Shown here piece by piece: positions 29,606-37,813 of a stretch of 64,000 bases of DNA. The translations under genes and the position numbers were made by a program. The DNA comes from Paenibacillus sp. FSL H8-0332 (GTDB taxonomy: Bacteria > Bacillota > Bacilli > Paenibacillales > Paenibacillaceae), in assembly GCF_037963835.1 (NCBI RefSeq), contig NZ_CP150145.1, positions 806,001-870,000 of the forward strand, in the 5' to 3' direction. The notes beneath the pieces were generated by a model. That model was not told where the DNA came from. It did no database searches and saw nothing but the letters and a program-made list of their open reading frames with translations. The number at the start of each line of letters is the position of its first letter. The stretch's first letter is position 1.

Positions 29606-30578
29606 CGGTGCCCTTGCTCTTCGCGCTTCTGCGCTTCGGCTTCGGGGCAATCACCGGAATCGGTCCGGTGGCTTCATCTACAACCGGGGCGGCGGGTGTA
29701 TCGGTTGTAGTCGTGGCGGCAGTGGCCTTGGCCGGACGTTTCTTCGCTCCTGCAGCAGTCTTCGGCTTAGCCCCGCTGCCTCCCTTGGCGGGTCCGGGAT
29801 CGGAAGGAATATGCTGCACTGCCTCGATACTGGCCTGTAGGGCGGCCATTAGATCGATAACATTATTCTCCTGGCGGGCGGGAGCAATATGGAACTCTTC
29901 GCCTGCAATCTTATGCGTGATCAGATCAAGCATCCGCTGGCGGTAATCATCGGTGTATTTGGCAGGCTCGAACGGGGTGGACAGCTGTGAAATCAGCAGC
30001 TTGGCCATGTCCAGCTCTTTGTCGTTCACACTGCCCGGCTCCGGCAGGCCCGGGACCTGTGATACCGGACGGACCTCGTCCGGGTAATAGATCGTCTCAA
30101 TCGCCAGGCAATCGGCCAGGACGCGGATGGCGGCCAGACTGCTTTTGGAGCGGATGGAGATCTTGGCAATACCTATCTTCCCGGTCTGACGCATCGCCTC
30201 CATCAGCAGACGGTAGGCATTGGCACCTGCCTGATCGGGCGATAAATAATAGGTCTTCTGGAAATAAATCGGGTCGATCTCCGTCAAATCCACGAAATCC
30301 AGTATGGTGATGCTCTTGCTGCTCTCCTCGCTTAGCTGATCCAGCTCCTCCTTGTCGAACAGGACAAACTTGCCCTTCTCATATTCGTATCCCTTGCCGA
30401 TCTCCTCCCAGGCGACTTCCTTGTCGCAGACAGGACATTTACGTACATAAGACAGCGGACTGCCGCATTCTTTGTGGATGTAGCGCAGCGAGATGTCTTT
30501 ATCCTCCGTAGCAGAGAACATCTTGACCGGAACATGCACAAGCCCGAAGCTGATGGCACCTTTCCAAACGGTATGCAT
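29598..30578 (-). CDS. ku: Ku homodimer DNA-end-binding protein
   Basis: A 326-residue bacterial Ku. The N-terminus MHTVWKGAISFGLVHVPVKM is diagnostic. A CPVC segment with a nearby HKECG (residues about 35-52) looks like a zinc ribbon. The Ku core runs to about residue 250, followed by a Lys/Ala/Pro-rich tail (GAKKRPAKATAATT, PKPKRRSAKSK) that contacts DNA or LigD. Ku threads onto double-strand ends and recruits the ligase encoded directly downstream. Such systems serve spores and stationary cells that carry one genome copy. A CATACTA on the reverse strand (30612-30618) resembles a forespore SigG/SigF -10, but no good -35 accompanies it. AGGAGG precedes the ATG. Confidence 0.94.
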   Translation of the reverse strand: MHTVWKGAISFGLVHVPVKMFSATEDKDISLRYIHKECGSPLSYVRKCPVCDKEVAWEEIGKGYEYEKGKFVLFDKEELDQLSEESSKSITILDFVDLTEIDPIYFQKTYYLSPDQAGANAYRLLMEAMRQTGKIGIAKISIRSKSSLAAIRVLADCLAIETIYYPDEVRPVSQVPGLPEPGSVNDKELDMAKLLISQLSTPFEPAKYTDDYRQRMLDLITHKIAGEEFHIAPARQENNVIDLMAALQASIEAVQHIPSDPGPAKGGSGAKPKTAAGAKKRPAKATAATTTTDTPAAPVVDEATGPIPVIAPKPKRRSAKSKGTGA

Positions 30579-30719
30579 AAGAATCGCCTCCTGATGGGAT
30601 GTGGTATGGCTTAGTATGGGGCGGCAGTGCTTTTTCTAGCCGGATGCATTATTTGAGAGTCATGGGAAAAAATAATGCTGCTCAGCTTACACAGACACAT
30701 AGCGAGAAGAGGAGGCATT

Positions 30720-30899
30720 ATGGACAAGGAGCACTATCACTGGAGCGATGCGTTATCCGAGCAGGATATTCCGGCAGAGGCGGTCAATTGGGACAATATT
30801 ATTGCCGATCCCGAGGATGCCGGGCTGGATGAGGATGCTGGGCTGCTGGATGCCGATGCAACGATTGGGGAGCTTCCGGCGGAAGATGACGAGGAATAA
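30720..30899 (+). CDS. Small acidic protein of unknown function
   Basis: A 59-residue protein (MDKEHYHWSDALSEQ...) with an acidic C-terminal half rich in Asp/Glu/Ala. AGAGGAGG is centred 8 bases before ATG 30720. It is 15 bp upstream of the sspH-like gene on the same strand, with GAGG near its stop serving the next gene, so the two are likely co-transcribed. No family recognised. A spore role is inferred from its neighbour only. Confidence 0.6.
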   Translation: MDKEHYHWSDALSEQDIPAEAVNWDNIIADPEDAGLDEDAGLLDADATIGELPAEDDEE

Positions 30900-30914
30900 G
30901 GAGGCAGGAAGAGA

Positions 30915-31100
30915 ATGGATATAACACGTGCGAAGGATATTTACGCTTCCAAGGACAAGATCGCGGTACATCTCGACGGTGAGCCGGTCTGGATTGAGCA
31001 TGTCGATCCCGATAACGGCATGGCAACGGTTCAGGTAGGCTCCCGGCCGACGAATACGCAGACTGTTGGTGTTGAGCGGCTGGAGGAGCAGGGGAAGTAG
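30915..31100 (+). CDS. sspH: H-type small acid-soluble spore protein
   Basis: The 61-residue protein matches the SspH family over its whole length: MDITRAKDIYAS..., a central GEPVWIEHVD and a C-terminal TVGVERLEEQ (compare the family pattern RAKEI...V.Y.G.P.YIEHVD...V.DL.E). These minor SASPs are made in the forespore and packaged in the spore core. AGGAGGCAGGAAGAG precedes the ATG. It sits divergently from ku, a gene whose homologues in Bacillus are also spore-expressed, which suggests a shared spore genome-protection neighbourhood. Strong evidence that the host sporulates. Confidence 0.9.
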   Translation: MDITRAKDIYASKDKIAVHLDGEPVWIEHVDPDNGMATVQVGSRPTNTQTVGVERLEEQGK

Positions 31101-31149
31101 CGGGTTAGCACAATAAGTCAGGTAGGTATCCAGGTAAAATACTCATTGG

Positions 31150-31201
31150 AGCAGGGTTCTCTTGGCGGTGACAGCATCGCGGGGAGTACCCTGCTTTTTT
31201 A
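31150..31201 (+). terminator. Rho-independent terminator after sspH
   Basis: AGCAGGGT (31150-31157) pairs with ACCCTGCT (31188-31195), followed by TTTTTT; the stem encloses a further GC-rich internal part. Confidence 0.75.
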
Positions 31202-31312
31202 TGGCCTTACTACCGGACATGGAGCCTTAGCCCTCTAATTATAGCTGACACAGATATTGACGCCGGGAGTGGTGACCCCCTATATTTGGAAGAAGAATTT
31301 TGACGAAAAGAG

Positions 31313-32296
31313 ATGATGGAAGTGCGTCCGATATTGCTGGGTGTGTGCTCGGCGCTGTTTTTTGCGGTGACGTTTGTGCTGAACCGGAGGATGGAGCTTG
31401 CGGGAGGAAGCTGGGCCTGGAGCGCCTCGCTGCGGTACTTGTTCACGCTGCCGCTGCTGCTGGCGATTGTGGCCGGAAGAGGGAGGCTGAAGCCGTTGCT
31501 GGCTGCGATGAGAGAGCGTCCGGGGGCTTGGCTGCTGTGGGGCACTGTCGGGTTCGGCCTGTTCTACGCGCCCATCTGCTTCGCCGCTGCCTATGCACCG
31601 GGCTGGCTGAGCGCGGGAACGTGGCAGATCACAATTATCTCCGGTTCGCTGCTCGCTCCGTTCTTCGGAGAATGGGTCAGCGGACCGGGAGGACAAGTAT
31701 ACATAAGAGGTAAAATCCCGCTGCGCGGGCTGCTTCTCTCCCTGATTATTCTCGCAGGAGTAGCGCTGCTGCAAGTAGAGCAGGCGCGGCAGCTCGCTCC
31801 TTCCCAGGTCCTGCTGGGCATTGTCCCGGTACTTATCGCTTCCTTCGCTTATCCGCTCGGCAACCGCAAGATGATGGAGCTGTGCGGCGGCCAGCTGGAT
31901 GTATTCCAGCGGATTCTCGGCATGACGCTTGCCAGCCTGCCTTTCTGGCTGGCTATTGCCCTGTACGGCATGGCAGATACAGGGCTGCCTTCCTCCTCTC
32001 AGGTAGGACAATCGGTCATCGTTGCACTCAGTTCGGGAATTGTGGCGACGGTGCTATTTTTCCGGGCAACCGATCTGGTCCAAGGCAGCATGAGCAGTCT
32101 CGCAGCTGTGGAAGCGACCCAGTCACTGGAGGTACTGTTCGCCTTGCTGGGGGAGATGCTCCTGCTGGCTTCGCCGCTGCCTTCCTTCCTCTCATGGGCG
32201 GGGATCGCGGTCATTATTGGCGGAATGGTGCTGCATAGCCTGTTCTCCCGGCATCCGGGGAAGCCTGGGGCGGCTCAAGTGGTCTCGACGGACTGA
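31313..32296 (+). CDS. Multidrug-efflux/EamA-type (DMT superfamily) transporter
   Basis: The 327-residue integral membrane protein shows about ten TM helices in two halves (first half begins ILLGVCSALFFAVTFVLNRR; second begins VLLGIVPVLIASFAYPLGNRK). This is the duplicated arrangement of drug/metabolite transporters, and the sequence is closest in pattern to the multidrug resistance efflux transporter subfamily. Substrate unknown. ATG 31313 or the adjacent ATG 31316 both fit; the ribosome site (AAAAGAG) is weak. The gene is monocistronic, ending just before the promoter of the t6A operon. Confidence 0.82.
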   Translation: MMEVRPILLGVCSALFFAVTFVLNRRMELAGGSWAWSASLRYLFTLPLLLAIVAGRGRLKPLLAAMRERPGAWLLWGTVGFGLFYAPICFAAAYAPGWLSAGTWQITIISGSLLAPFFGEWVSGPGGQVYIRGKIPLRGLLLSLIILAGVALLQVEQARQLAPSQVLLGIVPVLIASFAYPLGNRKMMELCGGQLDVFQRILGMTLASLPFWLAIALYGMADTGLPSSSQVGQSVIVALSSGIVATVLFFRATDLVQGSMSSLAAVEATQSLEVLFALLGEMLLLASPLPSFLSWAGIAVIIGGMVLHSLFSRHPGKPGAAQVVSTD

Positions 32297-32305
32297 CAGA
32301 GGCTG

Positions 32306-32334
32306 TTGCGGTGCAAGTAGCATACCGATATAAT
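32306..32334 (+). promoter_or_regulatory. SigA promoter of the tsaE-tsaB-rimI-tsaD operon
   Basis: TTGCGG (32306-32311), 17 bases, TATAAT (32329-32334). Transcription from about 32341 would leave TTG 32343 without a leader and supports TTG 32385 as the tsaE start. Confidence 0.7.
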
Positions 32335-32384
32335 TAAGGATATTGTTAACCGTTAGGGACTTCAAAAAGGTGGTAGTTGCAGCT

Positions 32385-32876
32385 TTGGACAATAATAAAC
32401 AAACGGTGTTTACGTACCGTTCATTCAGCCTTCAGGATACGGAGGCACTTGCCGCCGCCATTGCTGCCGTGTCATCGGAAGGGATGGTCATCGGCCTTGA
32501 CGGAGATTTAGGTGCAGGCAAAACGGCGTTCTCGCAGTGCTATGCGCGCCATTTAGGGGTGGAGGGCATTGTGAATAGTCCTACTTTTACCATTATCAAA
32601 GAGTATGAAGGACGTCTGCCGCTGTATCATATGGATGTATACCGGATATCGCTGCAGGAAGCGGACGAGCTGGGGCTGGAAGAGTATTTCTATGGCGATG
32701 GTGTGAGTCTGGTGGAGTGGAGCCGGATTATTAAGGACCTGATGCCGCCGCGGCATCTCCATATAGAGCTGAAGACCGCCGGCCCGGATGAACGGGAGAT
32801 AACGGTGACCGGAATCGGAGAGTCTTACGGCGAAGTGTGCCGGATGCTGATCCAGAAGTGGGGTAAAGAAACATGA
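32385..32876 (+). CDS. tsaE: tRNA t6A biosynthesis ATPase TsaE
   Basis: The small P-loop ATPase that regenerates the TsaB-TsaD complex during N6-threonylcarbamoyladenosine synthesis on ANN-decoding tRNAs. Walker A GDLGAGKT lies near residue 44; NSPTFTIIKEYEG, the YHMDVYR segment and LVEWSR follow as in the family. From TTG 32385 (AAAGGTGG 11 bases upstream) it is 163 residues, the usual size. A frame opening at 32343 would start only two bases after the predicted transcription start. Its ATGA stop-start overlap with tsaB indicates coupling. Equivalent to ydiB of Bacillus subtilis. Confidence 0.92.
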   Translation: MDNNKQTVFTYRSFSLQDTEALAAAIAAVSSEGMVIGLDGDLGAGKTAFSQCYARHLGVEGIVNSPTFTIIKEYEGRLPLYHMDVYRISLQEADELGLEEYFYGDGVSLVEWSRIIKDLMPPRHLHIELKTAGPDEREITVTGIGESYGEVCRMLIQKWGKET

Positions 32877-33700
32877 CGAACTCGAATAATGAGCCGCGCA
32901 AGCGGTTTTTGGCGCTGGATACATCAACGGCAGTTCTGGGAGTGGCCGTTACTAACGGCGGGGAGCTGCTGCATGAGATCAATGCTTCCGGGGAGCGGAA
33001 CCATTCGGTTCATCTGCTGCCTATTATTGAGCAGGCGCTCCAGGCGTCTGCCACTACGGCCGATACAATCGGCGGAATCTCGGTCGGGATCGGTCCGGGC
33101 TCCTATACCGGAACACGGATCGCTGTGACCGCAGCCAAGACGCTGGCCTGGGCCTGGAACGTTCCGGTTACCGGCGTATCCAGCCTCCATGCGCTGGCCT
33201 GGGGCGGATATCATGCGGCTTCTGCGCAGCAGAAGCAAGGCTCCATAACGTCCCCGAACGGCACGGCAGGAACAGACTGGATCATTCCGCTGATCGATGC
33301 CCGGCGGGGACAGGCATACACCGCTGTATTCGCGGCGGACGGGGACAAGCCTCCCCGGCGGCTGGCGCCGGATGCCATCAGGCTGATGGCCGACTGGGTG
33401 CAGGAGCTGGCGGTACGGCTGAAGGAAGCCGCAGCTGAGGGCAATCTGCCGGACACCCTGTGGTTCGTAGGCGAGACGGCACTGCATGGAAGTGCGGATA
33501 CGCTGGCTCCGCTGATGGAAGCCGCCAACGTCCAGGCACTGCCTTATGAGCTGGAAGGACGCTGGACCGGATTCCTGGCGGAGTCGGGTCTCTACGAAGA
33601 GAGCGGAGATTTGCATACGCTGATTCCCAATTATACGCAGCTGTCGGAGGCGGAGGCGAATCTGCGCCGCAGCAGCGAAGGGAGCCTGAATACACGATGA
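32873..33700 (+). CDS. tsaB: tRNA t6A biosynthesis protein TsaB
   Basis: The 275-residue ASKHA-fold paralogue of TsaD acts as the platform of the t6A complex. It has the N-terminal FLALDTSTAVLGVAV phosphate-1-like motif and the conserved VGIGPGSYTGTRIAVTAAKTL segment, and lacks the HxxxH metal site of TsaD, as expected. It overlaps tsaE by ATGA (32873-32876) and rimI by ATGA (33697-33700). It is longer than E. coli TsaB (231 residues) because of an insert around residues 115-175, common in Paenibacillus-type relatives. Equivalent to ydiC. Confidence 0.92.
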   Translation: MTNSNNEPRKRFLALDTSTAVLGVAVTNGGELLHEINASGERNHSVHLLPIIEQALQASATTADTIGGISVGIGPGSYTGTRIAVTAAKTLAWAWNVPVTGVSSLHALAWGGYHAASAQQKQGSITSPNGTAGTDWIIPLIDARRGQAYTAVFAADGDKPPRRLAPDAIRLMADWVQELAVRLKEAAAEGNLPDTLWFVGETALHGSADTLAPLMEAANVQALPYELEGRWTGFLAESGLYEESGDLHTLIPNYTQLSEAEANLRRSSEGSLNTR

Positions 33701-34221
33701 TCGAACCGGAACGTAGACCAGCTCAGGGGACTGAGCTTGTTTTTCGCCTGATGCGGCTGGAGGATGTGCCTGCGATTCTTGTGATTGAACGGGAGGCCTT
33801 CACCATGCCTTGGACAGAGGAAGCCTTCCGCAACGAGCTGTCCCACAATCATTTTGCTAAATATATGGTAATGGAGCTGGCAGGGCATATTATCGGCTAC
33901 GCCGGAATGTGGGCGATTGTCGATGAGGCGCATGTGACTAATATTGCACTGCTGGAGGCATACCGGGGGCGTAAATGGGGCGAGCGGCTGCTGGACGAGC
34001 TGATGAAGACGGCGGCTTATCTCGGCATGAAGTCAATCACGCTTGAAGTACGGGTCTCCAATGAGGTGGCCCAGAATTTATACCGCAAAAAAGGCTTCAA
34101 GCCTGCCGGTACCCGCAAGGGCTATTATTCGGACAACCGTGAGGATGCGCTCATCATGTGGGCCGATCTGCCGGAGTACGGGGAGCAAGCTGTAACGGAA
34201 GGAAGCGTGGACTTGAAATGA
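33697..34221 (+). CDS. rimI: Ribosomal protein S18-alanine N-acetyltransferase
   Basis: A GNAT-fold acetyltransferase, 174 residues. It has the acetyl-CoA loop (LLEAYRGRKWGERLLDELM), the preceding beta strand ending VTNIALLE, and the C-terminal NLYRKKGFKPAGTRKGYYS with DALIMW as in RimI. RimI acetylates the N-terminal alanine of ribosomal protein S18. In many Firmicutes it is embedded in the tsa operon, as here, with 4-bp overlaps on both sides. The 20 residues or so before the family core make it slightly longer than E. coli RimI. Equivalent to ydiD. Confidence 0.92.
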   Translation: MIEPERRPAQGTELVFRLMRLEDVPAILVIEREAFTMPWTEEAFRNELSHNHFAKYMVMELAGHIIGYAGMWAIVDEAHVTNIALLEAYRGRKWGERLLDELMKTAAYLGMKSITLEVRVSNEVAQNLYRKKGFKPAGTRKGYYSDNREDALIMWADLPEYGEQAVTEGSVDLK

Positions 34222-35267
34222 AGACAGACACGGGCGCAAGGGAGCCTGTATTGATTCTGGCGATTGAAACCAGTTGTGACGAGACCTCTGTAGCTGTAGT
34301 GAAGGATGGGTGCGAGGTGTTGTCCAATATCATTTCCAGCCAGATTGAGACCCACCGGGCATTCGGGGGTGTGGTGCCTGAAGTGGCCTCCCGCAAGCAT
34401 GTTGAGGTGATTACGCTGGTCATTGAAGAAGCTTTAAGCGCGGCAGGCGTACGTCCGCAGGAGCTGACGGCTGTGGCGGTAACGCAGGGTCCGGGGCTGG
34501 TGGGGGCGCTGCTGGTGGGAGTCGTGGCTGCCAAAAGCCTGGCGCTGGCCTGGGGCAAGCCGCTCATCGGCACGCATCATATTGCCGGTCATATCTATGC
34601 CAACCGGCTGGTCAAGGAATTGAAGTATCCGGGCATGACGCTGGTCGTGTCCGGGGGGCATACGGAGCTGGTGCATATGGAGCGGGAAGGCAGGTTCCGG
34701 ATCATCGGGCGCACCCGTGACGATGCGGTCGGCGAAGCGTACGACAAAGTAGCGCGGGCCCTGGGCTTTCCTTATCCGGGAGGGCCGCATGTGGACAAGC
34801 TGGCGCATGAAGCGGAAGCAGCCTTCGCTCTGCCGCGTGTGTGGCTGGAGCCGGGTTCGTATGACTTCAGCTTCAGTGGCCTGAAGTCTGCGGTGCTGAA
34901 CGCGGTGAATCAGAGCAAGATGAAGGGGCTTGTGCCGGATGTTGCGGGCATTGCGCGCGGCTTCCAGGAATCCGTAGTTGAAGTGCTGGTCGAGAAGGCG
35001 ATCCGTGCCGTCCGGGAATACCACGCGGAGCAGCTTCTGCTCTGCGGAGGGGTAGCGGCGAACAAGGGGCTGCGTGAAGCCCTGACCCGGCGCTGCGGGG
35101 CAGAAGGGATTGAGCTGATTATCCCTCCTCCCGTGTATTGTACGGATAATGCGGCGATGATTGGTGCCGCAGCTTACGTGAAATGGAGACATGAAGGCGG
35201 GATTCCGCTGGATATGGTAGCCGATCCCGGCTATTCGCTGGAGAAATGGTCGGTATCTGCCTATTGA
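34218..35267 (+). CDS. tsaD: tRNA N6-adenosine threonylcarbamoyltransferase TsaD
   Basis: Catalytic subunit that moves threonylcarbamoyl from TC-AMP to A37 of tRNA. From ATG 34218 (4-bp overlap with rimI) it is 349 residues: ILAIETSCDETSVAVV, the metal-binding HHIAGH (His121, His125), VSGGHTEL, FSFSGLKSAV and the C-terminal CGGVAANKGLRE with YCTDNAAMIG. All family landmarks are intact. The frame is open from 34158, but this would put 60 bases inside rimI without a ribosome site. Last gene of the operon. The -35 of the leuA leader promoter overlaps its stop codon. Equivalent to ydiE (gcp). Confidence 0.95.
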   Translation: MKTDTGAREPVLILAIETSCDETSVAVVKDGCEVLSNIISSQIETHRAFGGVVPEVASRKHVEVITLVIEEALSAAGVRPQELTAVAVTQGPGLVGALLVGVVAAKSLALAWGKPLIGTHHIAGHIYANRLVKELKYPGMTLVVSGGHTELVHMEREGRFRIIGRTRDDAVGEAYDKVARALGFPYPGGPHVDKLAHEAEAAFALPRVWLEPGSYDFSFSGLKSAVLNAVNQSKMKGLVPDVAGIARGFQESVVEVLVEKAIRAVREYHAEQLLLCGGVAANKGLREALTRRCGAEGIELIIPPPVYCTDNAAMIGAAAYVKWRHEGGIPLDMVADPGYSLEKWSVSAY

Positions 35268-35293
35268 CTTTTGCAGAAGCCGCCGGGTATAAT
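35264..35293 (+). promoter_or_regulatory. Strong SigA promoter of the T-box/leuA unit
   Basis: TTGACT (35264-35269), 18 bases, TATAAT (35288-35293). The -35 begins one base before the tsaD TGA stop. Confidence 0.85.
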
Positions 35294-35328
35294 CAGTTCA
35301 ATTCAATCATCTTATATTTGAACAAACG

Positions 35329-35686
35329 CAATGATCGGAAGCAGTAAGGTCACTCCGGGATAAGAGAGCTGCGGGCAGGTGCGACGCAGTCGATGGAGAC
35401 CTGAACTCGTCCGGGAGCGGAGCGGTGGAAGCAAGGGGCTCTTTGAACAGGAGCATTGGCCGGTACAGCATGTAATCCGGCGACCTTAGGTACATCGTTA
35501 CGGTTAACCTCCGTGAGAGGGTGGTCAGTCAGGGCTTTGGCGGAGTGGGAACATTCCGGGAACCTTGCAGACATGGAGTGGGTATCTTAGAACAGCTGGA
35601 AGGTTAGCGGGTTCGGATATCAACAAGAGTGGTACCGCGACAGTGAACAGCCTGTCGTCTCTTGAATGAGACGGCGGGCTTTTTTG
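35329..35686 (+). ncRNA. T-box leader 1 (tRNA-Leu-type specifier)
   Basis: Stem I carries AGAGAGCTGCGGG and the distal-loop AGGTGCGA near 35385. The specifier loop reads GAA-CTC-G, with CTC at 35406-35408, a leucine codon. The T-box AAGAGTGGTACCGCGA is at 35625-35640. A terminator hairpin (35651-35661 with 35668-35678) is followed by six Ts. T-box RNAs read uncharged tRNA: when leucine is short the antiterminator forms and transcription continues to the second T-box and leuA. Confidence 0.93.
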
Positions 35687-35712
35687 TGCACAAATAAGAA
35701 GGAAATAAATAG

Positions 35713-36028
35713 GAATGACACGCAAGGATCGGGAGTAGTAGACGGCTAAGGTGAACAGAGAGCTGCGGGGAGGTGCGACGCAGACACCAGAGGCTGGCGA
35801 ATCTCGCCCGTGAGCGGAGCAGAGGAAAGAGCTACAGGTACGCTGCTACGGATGTCCCCGTTACCGGACTATTCAGATCCCCCGGACTTCCTCTTACCTT
35901 GGATTGGGAGATCTGATGCTAAGCTGGACGCAGCCGGGACTTCTATACATTAGGGAGCCTATGCGTCAAAAAGAGTGGTACCGCGGAGGGCTGACCCCCC
36001 GTCTCTTTATAAGAGACGGGGGGTCTTT
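35713..36028 (+). ncRNA. T-box leader 2, in tandem
   Basis: A second complete T-box: AGAGAGCTGCGGGGAGGTGC (from 35757), specifier region GCGAATCTCGCCC (35798-35810), T-box AAGAGTGGTACCGCGG (35971-35986), and terminator CCCCCCGTCTCTT / AAGAGACGGGGGG (35995-36023) with TCTTTG. Aligned from its 3' side with T-box 1, CTC (35803-35805, Leu) is the specifier. Read strictly after GAA it would be TCT (Ser). The one-base insertion makes this uncertain. It lies about 57 bases before leuA. Confidence 0.88.
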
Positions 36029-36084
36029 GTGCTTTTTAGGAGGCAGCCCTCCATGATATAAACCTAATTTGAGGAGGAATTAAG

Positions 36085-37647
36085 ATGATCATTCCGGTAA
36101 AGAAACGAATTCAGATTTTTGACACGACGCTGCGCGATGGGGAGCAGGCCCCGGGGGCCAGTCTTACCCCTGAGCAAAAGATTATTCTGGCCGCCAAGCT
36201 GGCGGACCTGGGAGTGGATGTCATGGAGCCGGGGTTCCCTGTATCCAGCCCGGGGGATTTCGCCGCGGTGGAGACGATCTCCCGCAACATTCAGGGCGTG
36301 GAGATCTGCGGCTTCGCACGTGCGGTCAAGGGGGATATCGATGCTGCTGTACGGGCCACCCGGGATGCTGCGCGGCGGCGGATTCATCTGTTCATTTCCT
36401 CCTCCGACATCCACCTGCGCCATCAGCTGCGCATGAGCCGTCCTGAGGTTGTAGCGGTTGCCAGAGAGATGACGGCTTATGCCCGCCAGTTCTGCGACGT
36501 GGTAGAGTTCACTGCAATGGACGCTGCGCGGACGGGTATCGACGATCTGATCGAGATGGTCGAGGCGGTGATTGAAGAGGGCGCTTCGATTATCAATCTG
36601 CCGGACACGGTAGGTTATGCGCTGCCGCAGGAATATGGAGAGATGTTCCGGCGTGTGCGGCTTGGGGCCCGGGGCGGCGACAAGGTCATCTACAGCGCCC
36701 ACTGCCACAACGATCTGGGCCTCGCCGTAGCGAACAGCCTGGCGGCCATTGAAGGCGGCGCCACGCAGATTGAGGTCACGGTCAACGGTGTGGGCGAGCG
36801 CACCGGCAACTGTGCGCTGGAGGAGCTGGTCATGGCGCTGGAGACACGCGGAGACTCTATCGGCGCCGAGACTGGAATCGTGCTGGATAAGCTGTATGAC
36901 ACCTCGCGGATGATCAGCGGGGCGATGCATTTCCCGATTGCCTTCAACAAGCCGGTGGTCGGGCGCAATGCCTTCCAGCATGAATCCGGCATCCATCAGG
37001 ACGGTCTGCTGAAGGACCGCAGCACCTACGAGATTATGGACCCGGAACGGCTGGGCATCCCGCGCAGCATGATTATCCTCGGCAAGCATTCCGGCAGGCA
37101 TGCGCTGAAGGACCGCGCCGCGAAGTACGGTATTGCCCTGGATTCGGCGGAGCTGGACGCGCTCTACGAATCCTTCAAGGAGACGGCTGACCGCCAGAAG
37201 GCCGTCAGCGATGATGAGCTGCTGCGGATGGTCAGCAGCACCACAGGACAGCAGGCGCAGGTCTATGCGCTCGGCGAGGTCCAGGTCCTGGCCGGCAGCG
37301 CGCCGCGCCGCGTGGCTGCAGTGACAGTGCGCCATCTGCAGAGCGGCGCAGAGACGACCCAGACCAGCACCGGAGACGGTCCGCTGGAAGCAATCATTGC
37401 CGCTATAGGGCAAGGGATTGCCGAGGATATCCGCTTCGACGGGCTGGAGCTGCATTCCCTCGGCAGCGGCGGGAATGCCCAGGCCGAGGCCGCCGTCATG
37501 GTGGAGTGGAAGGACACCAAGTTCCGGGGCACGGCCATCCATCACGATATTGTGATGGCCGCAGGCATTGCTTACATCGCCGCTTGTAATGCGGCGCTGC
37601 TGTCGGAATCGGAGGTGCTCACTCCCGGCTCGGCGGTGAACAGCTAG
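36085..37647 (+). CDS. leuA: 2-isopropylmalate synthase
   Basis: The first committed enzyme of leucine biosynthesis condenses acetyl-CoA and 2-oxoisovalerate. It has 520 residues. The TIM barrel contains FDTTLRDGEQAPGASL (metal Asp13), SAHCHNDLG (metal His206, His208), VNGVGERTGNC and the subdomain QHESGIHQDG; the C-terminal LeuA dimer/regulatory domain (about 385-510) mediates leucine feedback. GAGGAGG precedes the ATG by 7 bases. It is alone rather than in an ilv-leu operon. Expression is gated by the two T-box leaders. It interrupts the otherwise Bacillus-like order tsaD-ABC-F. Confidence 0.95.
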   Translation: MIIPVKKRIQIFDTTLRDGEQAPGASLTPEQKIILAAKLADLGVDVMEPGFPVSSPGDFAAVETISRNIQGVEICGFARAVKGDIDAAVRATRDAARRRIHLFISSSDIHLRHQLRMSRPEVVAVAREMTAYARQFCDVVEFTAMDAARTGIDDLIEMVEAVIEEGASIINLPDTVGYALPQEYGEMFRRVRLGARGGDKVIYSAHCHNDLGLAVANSLAAIEGGATQIEVTVNGVGERTGNCALEELVMALETRGDSIGAETGIVLDKLYDTSRMISGAMHFPIAFNKPVVGRNAFQHESGIHQDGLLKDRSTYEIMDPERLGIPRSMIILGKHSGRHALKDRAAKYGIALDSAELDALYESFKETADRQKAVSDDELLRMVSSTTGQQAQVYALGEVQVLAGSAPRRVAAVTVRHLQSGAETTQTSTGDGPLEAIIAAIGQGIAEDIRFDGLELHSLGSGGNAQAEAAVMVEWKDTKFRGTAIHHDIVMAAGIAYIAACNAALLSESEVLTPGSAVNS

Positions 37648-37701
37648 AGACCAGAGACCAGAGACCAGAGACCAGAGACCAGAGACCAGAGACCAGAGAC
37701 C
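37646..37701. repeat. Perfect heptanucleotide tandem repeat (AGAGACC) x8
   Basis: Eight exact copies of AGAGACC begin at the last base of the leuA stop codon (TAG, 37645-37647) and run to 37701, followed by a degenerate ninth unit. Because 7 is not a multiple of 3, copy-number change alters only untranslated sequence. Confidence 0.92.
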
Positions 37702-37746
37702 AGAGCGAAGTTGCCTCGCAGGTTCAACGCTTTTGATCGGCCGGAT

Positions 37747-37784
37747 GCCTCTGCCATGTCACCGACATCGGCAGAGGCGTATTT
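37747..37784 (+). terminator. Rho-independent terminator after leuA
   Basis: GCCTCTGCC (37747-37755) pairs with GGCAGAGGC (37770-37778), with an inner ATGTC/GACAT helix, then GTATTTG. The U-tract is short. Confidence 0.65.
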
Positions 37785-37813
37785 GCTGTCCAGGGCTGGC
37801 GGGGCGGCGTATG

